Notes: generated from the sequence alone by a model not told the origin. A stretch of 64,000 bases of DNA from Burkholderiales bacterium (GCA_025350145.1 JANXYH010000102.1:1-64000), one strand, 5' to 3'; positions 25,353 to 34,254 are shown, counted from the stretch's first letter. Program-made: numbers and translations.

Positions 25353-26327
25353 TCAGGTGTCGAGATCGATCTTGCGGGCGCGGGCAATCTGGGTCCAGCG
25401 TGCGATGTCGCGGCGGATGAAGGCGGCAAAGGCCTCGGGCGTCATGGCCTGTGGTTCGACCGCCTCGGCCGCCAGACGTTCGCGCAGGTCGGGCCCGGTC
25501 AGGACCGCGTTCAAGCTGTCGTTGAGCGTCTTGAGCACCGGCGCGGGCAGCCCGGCCGGGCCGACCACGCCGTACCACTGGACCGCGTCGAAACCGGCGT
25601 AGCCGGATTCGACCAGGGTCGGCACCTCTTTGAGCAGCGGGTGCCGCGCCGTGCCCGTGACCGCCAGCGCCCGCACCCGGCCCGAGCGCAGGTGCGGCAG
25701 CGCCGCCGCCAGGCCCGGGCACATCGCCTGAGTCTGGCCGCCGAGCAGGTCGTTGAAGGCCGGGGCGATGCCACGGTAGGGGATGTGCACGGCGAAGCTG
25801 TCGCTGGCCTGCTTGAACAGCTCCATCGTCAGGTGGGTCAACGAGCCCTGGCCGGCCGAGCCATAGCTGACCTTGCCGGGATTGCGCCGCAGGTAGTCGA
25901 CAAATTGCGCCAGCGTCTGCACCGGCAGGCCGGCGTTGACGACCAGCACATTGGGCGTGGCGCCGATCATGCCCACAGGCGTGAAGTCTTTCAGCGCGTC
26001 GTAGGGCAGCTTGCTGCGCGTGGCCGGGCTGGTGCCATGGGTGGCGACGTAGCCCTGCAGCAGGGTGTAGCCGTCGGCCGGCGCCTTGGCGGTGGTCTGG
26101 CAGGCAATCGCGCCGCCGCCGCCGCCGAGGTTGTCGACCACAAAGACCTGGCCGAGCTGGCGCGACCAGCGCTCGGTGACGGTGCGCCCGATCAGGTCGC
26201 TGCCACCACCGGCGGCCACCGGCACGATGTAGCGCAAGGGGCGGCTGGGGAAGGCGGACTGGGCCTGGACGTCGGCCGCCAGCCAGGGCGCCAGCGGCAG
26301 GGCGGTGAGTAGGGCGCGGCGTTGCAT
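25353..26327 (-). CDS. Bug/TctC-family periplasmic solute-binding protein
   Basis: A 324-residue protein with a signal peptide (LLTALPLAPWLAADVQA) and the Bug architecture: FPSRPLRYIVPVAAGGGSDLIGR, KAPADGYTLL and HIPYRGIAPAFNDLLGGQ. Bug proteins bind carboxylates such as citrate or nicotinate for tripartite carriers. Most Burkholderiales copies, including this one, have no TctA/B permease next door. It sits between the ModA-like gene (93 bp upstream) and MmgE/PrpD. Confidence 0.92.
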   Translation of the reverse strand: MQRRALLTALPLAPWLAADVQAQSAFPSRPLRYIVPVAAGGGSDLIGRTVTERWSRQLGQVFVVDNLGGGGGAIACQTTAKAPADGYTLLQGYVATHGTSPATRSKLPYDALKDFTPVGMIGATPNVLVVNAGLPVQTLAQFVDYLRRNPGKVSYGSAGQGSLTHLTMELFKQASDSFAVHIPYRGIAPAFNDLLGGQTQAMCPGLAAALPHLRSGRVRALAVTGTARHPLLKEVPTLVESGYAGFDAVQWYGVVGPAGLPAPVLKTLNDSLNAVLTGPDLRERLAAEAVEPQAMTPEAFAAFIRRDIARWTQIARARKIDLDT

Positions 26328-26420
26328 GGGGTGCTGGAGGATGGCGGTAGGCGCTGTGGCTTGGGGTTGCGGTCGGGTGTTGCGATCAGGAGGCGCGGAC
26401 TGACGACGACCAATCGCCGC

Positions 26421-27155
26421 TCAGTCCAGCGCCTCGAACCCGGCGTCGGCGCGCAGCCCGGCCGAGGCTGGCCCGCAGAGCAGTGCGACCACCTGCGCCG
26501 CCAGGGCCGGGTCGCTGGCGTCGCGGCCGACGGCGGCACTGTAGAGCGTGGCCAGTTCGAACGCTGCGGGCAGCGCGCCGGCCAGGGCCACGCCGGGGCT
26601 GTAGAGAATCTCGCTGACCTGGGTGCAGCCGATGGCGCCCGGCGCGCCCGCTGCCGCCATGGCCTGCATCGCGGCGGCGCCGTTGGGGTGGCTGCGAAAG
26701 CGTGGCGCCAGCGTGTCGTGGATGCCGAGCCGGCGCAGCACCTGGACGAAGTGGATGCCGGCGGTGGCGCGCTCGGGGTCGGGGAAGTAGATCGCCTCGG
26801 CCGCCAGCAGGGCCGCCTTCAGCGCCTCGGGCGTGGCCAGGTCGGGCAGCGGCTGAGCGGCCAGCACCGCCACCCCGGTCTTGACCCGGCCCAGCGGCGC
26901 GCACCGGTCGGCCCGTACCTGTCCGCCGTCGGCCAAGGTCTGGAGCATGGCCTGGGTGCTGACCATCAGGTCGCAGGCGGCGCCGGCCAGCAGCCATTCG
27001 CGGACCGCACCGACGGCGCCGAAGCGGCCCTCGACGCGCGCGCCACAGTCGCTGGCGATGCGCTGCGCCAGCGCCGCGAACAGGCCCTTGGCGGCGCCAG
27101 CGCTCAGCACCTGCAGCGGTTGCAGCGGCTTCAGCAGCAGCGGCGGCGCGGTCAT
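26421..27155 (-). CDS. ModA-like substrate-binding domain protein without signal peptide
   Basis: A 244-residue product with the type II periplasmic-binding fold of ModA/SBP_bac_11: QVLSAGAAKGLFAALAQRI, GRFGAVGAVREWLLAGAACDLMVST, VKTGVAVLAAQPLPDL and PGAIGCTQVSEILYSPGV. ATG 27155 overlaps the Mo-hydroxylase stop (ATGA), and no hydrophobic export signal precedes the domain. It is therefore predicted to be cytosolic, unlike molybdate-transport ModA. Location behind a molybdenum hydroxylase suggests a role in cofactor supply, enzyme maturation or ligand sensing (inference). Confidence 0.8.
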   Translation of the reverse strand: MTAPPLLLKPLQPLQVLSAGAAKGLFAALAQRIASDCGARVEGRFGAVGAVREWLLAGAACDLMVSTQAMLQTLADGGQVRADRCAPLGRVKTGVAVLAAQPLPDLATPEALKAALLAAEAIYFPDPERATAGIHFVQVLRRLGIHDTLAPRFRSHPNGAAAMQAMAAAGAPGAIGCTQVSEILYSPGVALAGALPAAFELATLYSAAVGRDASDPALAAQVVALLCGPASAGLRADAGFEALD

Positions 27156-29107
27156 GCCATCGCCGCCACGATCCGCTGCGGCGTCAGCGGCAGGTCGCGG
27201 ACGCGGATGCCGAGCGCGTCGAACAGGGCATTGGCGATCGCCGCAGCGGTCGGGCCCATCGAGGCCTCGCCGGCACCGAGCGAGGGCTCGTTCGATGGCA
27301 TCAGCAGCACCTCGACCGCCGGCACCTCGCTGAAACGCAGGATCGGGTAATCGGCCCAGCCCTCGTGGCTGCGGGCAGCGGCTTCGAGCAGTGTCCAACT
27401 GGTGGCCTGGATCGCTCCGCCCTCGATCTGGTTGACGACGCCGTCGGGGTTCACCGCCAGGCCGACATCGACCGCGATCGTCAGCCGCCGTACCCGCAGG
27501 CGCTCGCCGGCATGGACCTCGGCCACCACCGCGCACCAGGCGCCGCTGCCCTTGTAGCGGGCGACCGCGATGCCCTGGCCCACGCCTTCAGCGGCGGCGC
27601 TGGCCCGGCCGCCGTGGTAGCCGGCGCGGGCCGCCGCCGCGTCCAGCACCGCCAGCGCGCGCGGGTCATGCTGCAAGTGGGCGCGGCGCAGCGCCAACGG
27701 GTTCAGGCCGCCGGCATGGGCGATCTCGTCGATGAAGCTCTCGGCGGCAAAGGTGTTGGCGAAGGCGCCCAGCGAGCGCAGCGCCGAACTGCGGCGGGTG
27801 CCCACGACCGAATGGGCATGGACCTGCCACTGCGCGAAGTCGTAGCCCGGCAGGGCGTTGCGCGCCGCTCCGCCACCCTGGGCCAGGCCGACATCGATGG
27901 ACGCCGGCACCGCGTGCGCACGCGAGGCCAGTTGCCAGGCGCCGAGCAGCGCCGGGCTGGGGCTGCGGCCGGGCCGGCGGCTGTGGCCGGCGCTCCAGAG
28001 ATCGTGCTGCCAGCCGTGAATGCGGCCGTCGCCACCCAGCCTGGCCTGGAGCTCGATCCGCATCGTCGGGCCGAACGGCCCATGGCTCAGCTCGTCGCTG
28101 CGCCGCCAGACCAGGCGCACGGTTTGGCCGGGCACGGTGCGGGCGGCCCAGGCGGCATCGAAAGCGGCATCGTCGGCGCCGTTGTGGCCGTAGCAGCCGG
28201 CGCCGCGGACATGGCTGACGCGCAGCGCCTGGGGCGCCAGGTCGAACGCCAGGCCCAGGTCGCGCCGCAGGTTGAAGATGCCCTGGCTGTGCGACCAGAC
28301 GCGCAGGCTGGACAGGTCGGCGCTCCAGCAGGCCAGGGCGCAGGATGGCGCCAGACTGGCGTGGGCGATCCAGGGCTTGGTGTAGCGGGCGGTGACTTGG
28401 CGTCCGTCGGTGAGGGCGTTGTCGCTGTGACCGCCCTGCGCTGGGGCGGCGCCGCCGCTGATGTGGGTGGTCGTGCTCGGCAGTTGCGGCAGGTCGTCGG
28501 CCTCGTCGGCCAGGCAGTCGGGCAGGCTCCAGCGCAGCGAGGCGGCCAGCCGCGCAAGCGCCGCGTCCGCCAGCGCACTGCCGCTGGCGACCAGGCCGAA
28601 CAGGTTGCCGTCGCGGTGCAGTTGCAGCAGGCCGGGGCTGGCGCGGGCGGCGGCTTCGTCCCAGGCCGCCACCGTGGCGCCGATCAGCGGCGGGTGCAGC
28701 ACCCGGCCATGGACCGTGCCGGGCGGCAGCAGGTCGTGGATGAAGTGCGCCTGGCCGGCGAACAGGCCGGGCAGTTCGGGGCGCGCCACCGATTCGCCGA
28801 GCCGCGCCGCGGGCAGGGCCGGATCACGTTTCAGCCTGGCCAGGCTGGCGGCGTCCAGCGCCGCGCAGGCCTGGCGCAGCGCCTGGCCGGCCTCCTGCAC
28901 CGACAGGCTGCCCGAGGTCACGCCCTGGTCGGGGCTCCAGTCGGTATCGACCGCCAGCATTTGCACCTGCGCCAGCGCCACGCCCAGGGCCTCGGCCACG
29001 ATCTGCGCCAGCGCGGTGTGCAGGCCCTGGCCAAGCTCGACCTTGCCGGTGCGCACCCGCAGCCGACCCTCGGCGTCGACCTCCACCGCCGCCATCGCCT
29101 GGCTCAT
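27152..29107 (-). CDS. Molybdenum hydroxylase large subunit (xanthine dehydrogenase/IorB-NicB type)
   Basis: Binds the molybdopterin cofactor and hydroxylates an aromatic N-heterocycle or aldehyde. The 651-residue product starts at ATG 29107, overlapping the small-subunit stop. It has a cofactor-binding segment first (KVELGQGLHTALAQIVAEAL, SGSLSVQEAGQA), an a/b hammerhead near 120-220, then the main cofactor domain. The catalytic Glu is in LGAGEASMGP near the C-terminus. This order matches the IorB/NicB branch. It is shorter than typical IorB and lacks a Tat signal. Neither haem nor FAD domains are present, so the electron acceptor is unknown. Confidence 0.88.
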   Translation of the reverse strand: MSQAMAAVEVDAEGRLRVRTGKVELGQGLHTALAQIVAEALGVALAQVQMLAVDTDWSPDQGVTSGSLSVQEAGQALRQACAALDAASLARLKRDPALPAARLGESVARPELPGLFAGQAHFIHDLLPPGTVHGRVLHPPLIGATVAAWDEAAARASPGLLQLHRDGNLFGLVASGSALADAALARLAASLRWSLPDCLADEADDLPQLPSTTTHISGGAAPAQGGHSDNALTDGRQVTARYTKPWIAHASLAPSCALACWSADLSSLRVWSHSQGIFNLRRDLGLAFDLAPQALRVSHVRGAGCYGHNGADDAAFDAAWAARTVPGQTVRLVWRRSDELSHGPFGPTMRIELQARLGGDGRIHGWQHDLWSAGHSRRPGRSPSPALLGAWQLASRAHAVPASIDVGLAQGGGAARNALPGYDFAQWQVHAHSVVGTRRSSALRSLGAFANTFAAESFIDEIAHAGGLNPLALRRAHLQHDPRALAVLDAAAARAGYHGGRASAAAEGVGQGIAVARYKGSGAWCAVVAEVHAGERLRVRRLTIAVDVGLAVNPDGVVNQIEGGAIQATSWTLLEAAARSHEGWADYPILRFSEVPAVEVLLMPSNEPSLGAGEASMGPTAAAIANALFDALGIRVRDLPLTPQRIVAAMA

Positions 29108-29565
29108 GCCGTGGCCCTGTGCGCGGCCGCCCGCAGCACCGCGCGGACGATGAGGTTGTGCGCGCCGCAGCGGCAGAGGTGGCCGTCCAGCGCCTGGCGC
29201 ACGCGGGCCTCGTCGGGGTCGGGCTCGGCCGCCAGCAGGGCGGCGGCGGCCACCAGCATGCCGCTGCTGCAATAGCCGCACTGCGCTGCCTGCTCGTCAA
29301 CGAAGGCCTGGCGCAGCCGCGCCGGCAGGCCCTCGACGGTGGTGATGGCCTTGCCCTGAACCGCCCACAGCGGCGTGTCGCAGGCCGCCACGCTCCTGCC
29401 GTCGACCAGCACATGGCAGGCGCCGCAGGCGTTGGCGCCGCAGCCCTCGCGGCTGCCGACCAGGCGCAGCCCGTCGCGCAGCAGGTCAAGCAAACGGGTG
29501 TTCGCGGGCGGGTCGCCGAGCGCCGCCAGCGCGTGGACGCTGCCGTTGATGTTCAGCGTGCTCAT
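29104..29565 (-). CDS. [2Fe-2S] small subunit of molybdenum hydroxylase (IorA-like)
   Basis: A 153-residue electron-transfer subunit carrying two [2Fe-2S] clusters. The N-terminal plant-ferredoxin type has GCGANACGACHVLVDG plus a later Cys. The C-terminal four-helix type has CGYCSSGM and HLCRCGAHN. Length is standard. ATG 29565 overlaps the stop of the Bug gene (ATGA), and its own stop overlaps the large subunit start, so three genes are translationally chained. Isoquinoline 1-oxidoreductase and nicotinate dehydrogenase share this two-subunit form. Confidence 0.94.
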   Translation of the reverse strand: MSTLNINGSVHALAALGDPPANTRLLDLLRDGLRLVGSREGCGANACGACHVLVDGRSVAACDTPLWAVQGKAITTVEGLPARLRQAFVDEQAAQCGYCSSGMLVAAAALLAAEPDPDEARVRQALDGHLCRCGAHNLIVRAVLRAAAHRATA

Positions 29566-30617
29566 TCGACCTTGGCGCCCGAGATTTTGACGATCTGGGC
29601 CCATTTGGCGATGTCGGCGCTGATGTAGCGGCCGAACTCGTCCACCCCCATCGTCAGTGGCGCACTGCCCTGGGCCGCCCAGGCGCGGCGCACCTCGGGG
29701 TTGGCGGTGATCCTGGACAGCTCGGCGTTGAGTTTGTTCACCACCGCAGCCGGCGTGCCCTTGGGCGCCATCAGGCCGAGCCAGATCGTCGCCTCGTAGC
29801 CCGGCACGCCCGCCTCGGCCATGGTCGGCACCTCGGGCAGGGTGGCCGAGCGCGACTTGCCGGTGGTCGCCAGCGCCACCACCTTGCCCGAGCGGATGTG
29901 CTCGCTCATCGTCGGGATGGCGTCGAACATCATCTCCAATTGCCCGCCCAGCACGTCGGTGCGCGCGCCCGAACTGCCCTTGTATGGGATGTGGACGATT
30001 GAAATCCCGGCCATGGCCTTGAACAGCTCGCCGGCCATGTGGTACGGCGTGCCCGGCCCGCTGGAGGCGTAGGACAGGCTGCCGGGCTTGCGCTTGGCCG
30101 CCTGGATCAGCCCGGCGACGTTGCTGAACGGCAGGCCGGTCTTGGTCACCAGCACCAGGTCGGAGGCGTTGATGGGCGCCACCGCAACGAAATCGCGCAG
30201 CAGCGCGAACGGCTTGTTCGGGATCAGCGACTCGTTGACGGTGTGGGTGTTCGACATCAACAGCAGCGTGTAGCCGTCGGCCGGGCTCTTGGCGACCGCG
30301 TCGGTGCCGATCACCGAGCCTCCGCCGGGCCGGTTCTCGACCACGAAGCTCTGGCCCATGGCCTCGTGCAGCCGCTGGGCGATGAACCGGCCAAACACAT
30401 CGGCCGATCCGCCCGGGGCGAACGGCACGATGATGCGCACCGGCTTGCTGGGGTAGTCCTGCGCACGCGCCGGATTCGCCAGCAGCGCTGCGGCGGCCAG
30501 CGCCACCAAGCCGGCCTGGGCCACGTGCCGCCAGCACCCGGCCAGCACCGTGACGACGCGCAGCGCGACCGTGGTTGAACCGCTTTGGTTTGAATTGGTT
30601 GGGTTTGGCGCGGGCAT
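29562..30617 (-). CDS. Bug/TctC-family solute-binding protein
   Basis: Product of 351 residues from ATG 30617 (MPAPNPTNSNQ); longer starts are possible but nonconserved. A long N-region precedes the hydrophobic core and the cleavage site near ANPARAQ. Bug motifs are YPSKPVRIIVPFAPGGSAD, NRPGGGSVIGTDAVAKSPADGYTLL, and HIPYKGSSGARTDVLGGQ. It is the first structural gene after gntR (88 bp) and overlaps the [2Fe-2S] gene, so it probably binds the hydroxylase substrate (inference). Confidence 0.92.
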   Translation of the reverse strand: MPAPNPTNSNQSGSTTVALRVVTVLAGCWRHVAQAGLVALAAAALLANPARAQDYPSKPVRIIVPFAPGGSADVFGRFIAQRLHEAMGQSFVVENRPGGGSVIGTDAVAKSPADGYTLLLMSNTHTVNESLIPNKPFALLRDFVAVAPINASDLVLVTKTGLPFSNVAGLIQAAKRKPGSLSYASSGPGTPYHMAGELFKAMAGISIVHIPYKGSSGARTDVLGGQLEMMFDAIPTMSEHIRSGKVVALATTGKSRSATLPEVPTMAEAGVPGYEATIWLGLMAPKGTPAAVVNKLNAELSRITANPEVRRAWAAQGSAPLTMGVDEFGRYISADIAKWAQIVKISGAKVE

Positions 30618-30705
30618 CGCTTCACTGTAGCCAGTGGCCTGGGGTGGGTCAATGTGGATCACACTTAGGCAGCGGCGCAGCCGCCCGCAACCGGCATCAA
30701 CTGCA

Positions 30706-31386
30706 TCAACTTCCCAGCAGGTGGATCCGCACCTGCACCAGGTGGGCCAGGCACAGCGCACGCGCCCGCGCCGCGTCGCGGTCCTTGACGGCGGCGACGA
30801 TCTCGCGGTGCTGCTGCTGGTATTGCAGGCGCCGCTCGGGCGTGAGGCTGCGGCGCTTGAGCGCGCCCCATTCGTTGTGTGCCCGTGCCGCGTTCAGCAG
30901 GCGCAGGATGCCGGCAATGAAGACGTTGTGCGCCGCGTCGGCCAGGGCCTGGTGCAGGGCGCTGTCCCAGTGCTCGAAGTCTGGCAGCGTCGCGGCGGCC
31001 TCGGCGCGGTCGTTGCACTCGTCCATGCGGGCGAAGTCGGCGCTGCCGGCATTGCCCACCACCAGGTCGATCAAGGCCGGCTCCAGCACCATCCGCGCGG
31101 CCATCAGTTCGGCCGGGCTGGCGGTCTGCACCGCGTCCAGGTCGGCGCCCGGCGACAGCAGGGCCAGAGCGGATTGGGCCTGCGGGCTGACATAGGTGCC
31201 GCTGCCGACGGTCTGCGTGATCAGGCCCTGGCGCTTGAAGTCTTGCAGCACCCGCCGCACGGTCGAGCGCGACAGGCCGAATTCAAGGCCCAGCGCCCGC
31301 TCGGTCGGGATGCGGTGGCCGGCGCGCCACTGGCGGCTGCGCAGGTTTTCGACAATCGCTTCTCGCAACACCGCGCTGGCGTCCAT
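30706..31386 (-). CDS. GntR-family regulator, FCD subgroup
   Basis: A 226-residue transcription factor. Residues 1-70 form the winged helix (GHRIPTERALGLEFGLSRSTVRRVLQDF, then the wing LITQTVGSGTYV). The rest is an all-helical FCD ligand domain with metal-ligand-type His residues (DSALHQALADAAHNVF, QQQHREIVAAVKDRD). It starts the leftward operon and is divergent from the thioesterase gene. A 33-bp dyad at 31464-31496 in the shared spacer, repeated before the FAH gene, is its likely operator. FCD regulators usually respond to an acid from the pathway they control. Confidence 0.93.
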   Translation of the reverse strand: MDASAVLREAIVENLRSRQWRAGHRIPTERALGLEFGLSRSTVRRVLQDFKRQGLITQTVGSGTYVSPQAQSALALLSPGADLDAVQTASPAELMAARMVLEPALIDLVVGNAGSADFARMDECNDRAEAAATLPDFEHWDSALHQALADAAHNVFIAGILRLLNAARAHNEWGALKRRSLTPERRLQYQQQHREIVAAVKDRDAARARALCLAHLVQVRIHLLGS

Positions 31387-31463
31387 GGCTGAGCCTTGGC
31401 TGGTGGTTGGGCCCCGGCTGGCGGCTTGCTGCCGGCCTGCGCAAAACTGAAGTTCGCACCGGC

Positions 31464-31496
31464 GACCAAAATGGGCTCAAATGGTAGCATTTGGTC
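31464..31496. promoter_or_regulatory. Probable GntR operator, copy 1
   Basis: Nested dyads: GACCAAA (31464-31470) with TTTGGTC (31490-31496), and inside it CAAAT (31478-31482) with ATTTG (31489-31493). The core AAATGGTAG.ATTTGGT recurs almost unchanged at 31961-31978. It lies between the divergent gntR and thioesterase genes. Its own ATG at 31481 opens the thioesterase frame but is part of the site, so it is not taken as the start. Confidence 0.72.
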
Positions 31497-31516
31497 AAAT
31501 TTTCCCGGTCCGCCGC

Positions 31517-31930
31517 ATGCCGAACACCGCCGAAATCGCTGCCTTCCTGGCGCAGATCTTTCCCCAGGCCAAGTACCGCATCGAGGCCGTCGGCGGGCGC
31601 GGCGCGACCATCCGCCACCCGATCGGCGAGGCCGAGTTGCGCCCGGGCGGCACGGTCGCCGGGCCGGTGCTGATGGCTGTGGCGGACGTGGCCTTGTATG
31701 TGGCGCTGCTGGGCGAGATCGGCATCGTGCCGCTGGCGGTGACCACCCAGTTGAGCATCAACTTCATGCGCAAACCCTCGGGCAGCGCCGATGTACTGGG
31801 CGTGTGCCGGCTGCTCAAGCTGGGCCGCACGCTGGCGGTGGGCGAGGTGACGCTGTACTCCGACGGCGACCCCGAGCCGGTCGCCCATGCGGTGGGCACC
31901 TACGCCATTCCGCGCCGGCCACCGGCCTGA
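31517..31930 (+). CDS. PaaI-like hotdog-fold thioesterase
   Basis: A 137-residue hotdog protein from ATG 31517 (MPNTAEIAAFL). The upstream ATG 31481 is rejected because it sits within the operator dyad. Typical stretches are GGRGATIRHPIGEAELRPGGTVAGPVLMAVADVALYVALL and VTTQLSINFMRKPSG, where PaaI/4-hydroxybenzoyl-CoA thioesterases place the active-site Asp on the long helix. It would hydrolyse a CoA thioester in the catabolic route encoded around it. Confidence 0.87.
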   Translation: MPNTAEIAAFLAQIFPQAKYRIEAVGGRGATIRHPIGEAELRPGGTVAGPVLMAVADVALYVALLGEIGIVPLAVTTQLSINFMRKPSGSADVLGVCRLLKLGRTLAVGEVTLYSDGDPEPVAHAVGTYAIPRRPPA

Positions 31931-31948
31931 GCCCGGGCCAGGGGCCGG

Positions 31949-31980
31949 CCAAAATGGGCCTAAATGGTAGGATTTGGTTC
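31949..31980. promoter_or_regulatory. Probable GntR operator, copy 2
   Basis: Begins CCAAAATGGGC and continues with TAAATGGTAGGATTTGGTTC. It aligns with copy 1 at nearly every base over about 30 positions, keeping the CCAAA...TTTGG arms. It lies 19 bases past the thioesterase stop and 36 before the FAH gene start. This suggests a second regulated promoter inside the rightward gene row. Confidence 0.72.
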
Positions 31981-32015
31981 GAAATCGCCCCACAACCCCG
32001 CCAGAAAGCCGCAAC

Positions 32016-32912
32016 ATGCGCATCGCCGCCTTCCAACACCAGGGCCAGCGTCAGGTCGGCCGGGTCAGCGCCGATGGCGCGAACGTCACGCCCTACCTGC
32101 CCGGCCAGTTCGACGCCAGCCGCGGTGCGCAGGCGTTGATTGAGCACAGCGTGGCCAGCGGCGCGCTGCCGCAGCCCGGCGGCCAGAGCCTGGCCTTGTC
32201 GCTGGTTCGTCTGCTGGCGCCGCTGCCGCTGCCACGGCGCAACATCTTCTGCGTCGGCCGCAATTACCACGCCCATGCGCGGGAACTGGCGGCCTCGGTG
32301 TTCGTCGGCAACGCGCCCGAGTCCTGGCCGATCATTTTCAGCAAGGTGCCCGAGACCGTGGTCGGCCCGGACGCGGTGGTGCGCCTGCCCGGCGCGGCCA
32401 TCTCGGCGCAGATCGACTACGAGGCCGAGCTGACCCTGGTGATCGGCCGGGGCGGGCGCAACATCGCCCGCGCCGATGCCCTCAGCCATGTCTTTGGTTA
32501 CACCATCGTCAACGACGTGACCGCGCGCGACGTGCAGATGCGCCACGCCCAGTGGCACCTGGGCAAGAGCTTCGACAGCTTCTGCCCGATGGGGCCGTGG
32601 ATCGTCACCGCCGACGCCCTGGACGGCGCCGACACCCGGGTGCGCTGCTGGGTGACGCCGGCCGGCGGCGCCGAGGAGTTGCGCCAGGACGCCCAGACCC
32701 GCGACCTGATCTTTGACATCCCGGCCATCATCGAGGCCTGCTCGCGCGGCATCACCCTGTACCCGGGCGACATCATCGCCACCGGCACCGCCGCCGGGGT
32801 CGGCATGGGCATGAGCCCGCCGCGCTGGTTGGGCCACGGTGACCGGGTGCGCATCGCCATCGACGGTCTGGGCGAGTTGAGCAACCGCTTCGAGCTTGAG
32901 GACGCGGCGTGA
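32016..32912 (+). CDS. Fumarylacetoacetate hydrolase (FAH) family protein
   Basis: A 298-residue product from ATG 32016 (MRIAAFQHQGQRQ). FAH enzymes cleave or decarboxylate beta-keto and oxo acids using a divalent metal. Family marks are NIFCVGRNYHAHARELA, the metal-binding DYEAELTLVIG, YTIVNDVTARDVQMRHAQW, KSFDSFCPMGPWIV and LYPGDIIATGTAAGVGMG. It overlaps the following Bug gene by four bases. It probably handles a ring-cleavage or oxo-acid intermediate. Confidence 0.92.
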   Translation: MRIAAFQHQGQRQVGRVSADGANVTPYLPGQFDASRGAQALIEHSVASGALPQPGGQSLALSLVRLLAPLPLPRRNIFCVGRNYHAHARELAASVFVGNAPESWPIIFSKVPETVVGPDAVVRLPGAAISAQIDYEAELTLVIGRGGRNIARADALSHVFGYTIVNDVTARDVQMRHAQWHLGKSFDSFCPMGPWIVTADALDGADTRVRCWVTPAGGAEELRQDAQTRDLIFDIPAIIEACSRGITLYPGDIIATGTAAGVGMGMSPPRWLGHGDRVRIAIDGLGELSNRFELEDAA

Positions 32913-32984
32913 GCGCGCCGCGCCCGGCCCGCCTCGGCCTGGTCACCTGGGCGGCGCTGGCGCTGGGCCTGGGCCCGCTGGGCG

Positions 32985-33050
<66 letters not shown>

Positions 33051-33583
33051 CGGCAACCACAAGCTGGCCGGACAAGGCCATCACCCTGATCGTGCCCTTT
33101 CCGCCCGGCGGCGTGGCCGACACCGTGGCGCGGCCGGTGGCCGAGGCGTTCAGCCGCGAGCTCAGGCAGACCGTGATCGGCGACAACCGGGTCGGGGCCG
33201 GCGGCGCGGCCGGCATAGGTCCGGCCGCGCGGGCGCCGGCCGACGGCTACACCCTGCTGCTGAGCCTGTCGTCGATCAGCATCCTGCCCGAGGCCGACGC
33301 GATCCTGGCGCGCAAGCCGGCCTATGCGCTCAAGCAGTTCGTCCCCATCGCCCGTTTCACCGCCGATCCGACCGTGCTGGTGGTGCGCGCCGACGCCCCC
33401 TGGGCGAATGCCGCCGCCCTCATCGCCGACGCCCGCCAGCACCCGGCCAGGTACAACTACGGCAGCTCGGGCAACTACGGCACGATGCATGTGCCGATGG
33501 AGATGCTCAAGGCCAAGGCCGGCTTTCGCATGGTCCACATCCCCTACACCGGGGCCGGCCCGGCGGTGCTGGCGCTGATGAGC

Positions 33584-33666
33584 GCCCCCAGGCGGCGGCA
33601 AAGGCCCGCCGCCGCCCCCCGAGGGGCATGAGTCAACTCGGGAGCGGCCCTTCGTTGACTCAGAGC
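33584..33666. mobile_element. REP-like palindromic insertion
   Basis: Two adjacent inverted repeats: a GC hairpin beginning GCCCCCAGGCGGCGG and closing CCGCCGCC...GAGGGGC (33584-33627), then TGAGTCAAC (33629-33637) with GTTGACTCA (33654-33662). GAGC occurs at both borders (33580-33583 and 33663-33666), consistent with a 4-bp target duplication. The double-hairpin shape with CCCC/GGGG tips resembles the short repeats scattered through Burkholderiales genomes, usually between genes. No transposase is encoded. Confidence 0.75.
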
Positions 33667-34240
33667 GGGCAGGTCGACGCCGTCGCCAGTGGCCCGGCCA
33701 GCGTGCTGCAGTTCATCCAGTCCGGCAAGCTGCGGGCGCTGGCGCATTGGGGCGACAGGCCGCTGCAGGCGCTGCCCGACGTGCCCAGCCTGGCCCAGCT
33801 CGGCTACCCGGTCCAGTTCGCCCAGTGGGCGGCACTGTTTGTCCCGGCCGCCACGCCCCTGCCGATCATTGCCCGGTTGCGCGCGGCCGCCGCGAAGGCC
33901 GCCAGCGACGCCCAAGTCGTCGCCACCGTGGTCCGCGCCGGCAGCCCCATCGAGTACCTGGACGCGCCCGAATTCCAGGCCTACTGGGACGCCGACGCCA
34001 AGCGCATGACCGAGGTCGTGCGGCTGATCGGCAAGGTCGAGTAGCGCGGCGGCGGGCCGGGGCGGAAGTCCCAGGCTGGCACTGCGGCATGGGCCTGCTC
34101 CGACAGTCGGCTCGACCACCCGGACGCCTGCTGCAGCGCTGCCATGACCGGGCGACACAGGATCGAGACAGGATTGGAGCCGCCCATGGCGGTGACTGAG
34201 ACCCCACCCAACCCCAAGACCGGCAAGACCGCCAATTGGC

Positions 34241-34254
34241 GGATGGCGGATGGC
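34241..34254 (+). repeat. 7-bp tandem duplication at the start of the ferredoxin gene
   Basis: GGATGGC occurs twice without spacer. Deleting one copy joins the frame from ATG 34186 (MAVTETPPNPKTGKTANWRMA) to LDIERCIDCHAC. The duplication therefore shifts the frame and separates an N-terminal leader of about 20 residues from the ferredoxin body. Confidence 0.8.

Noticed and set aside
31481-31516. ATG 31481 as start of the thioesterase
   Set aside because: It lies inside the dyad shared with 31949-31980, and the residues it adds are not typical of the family.
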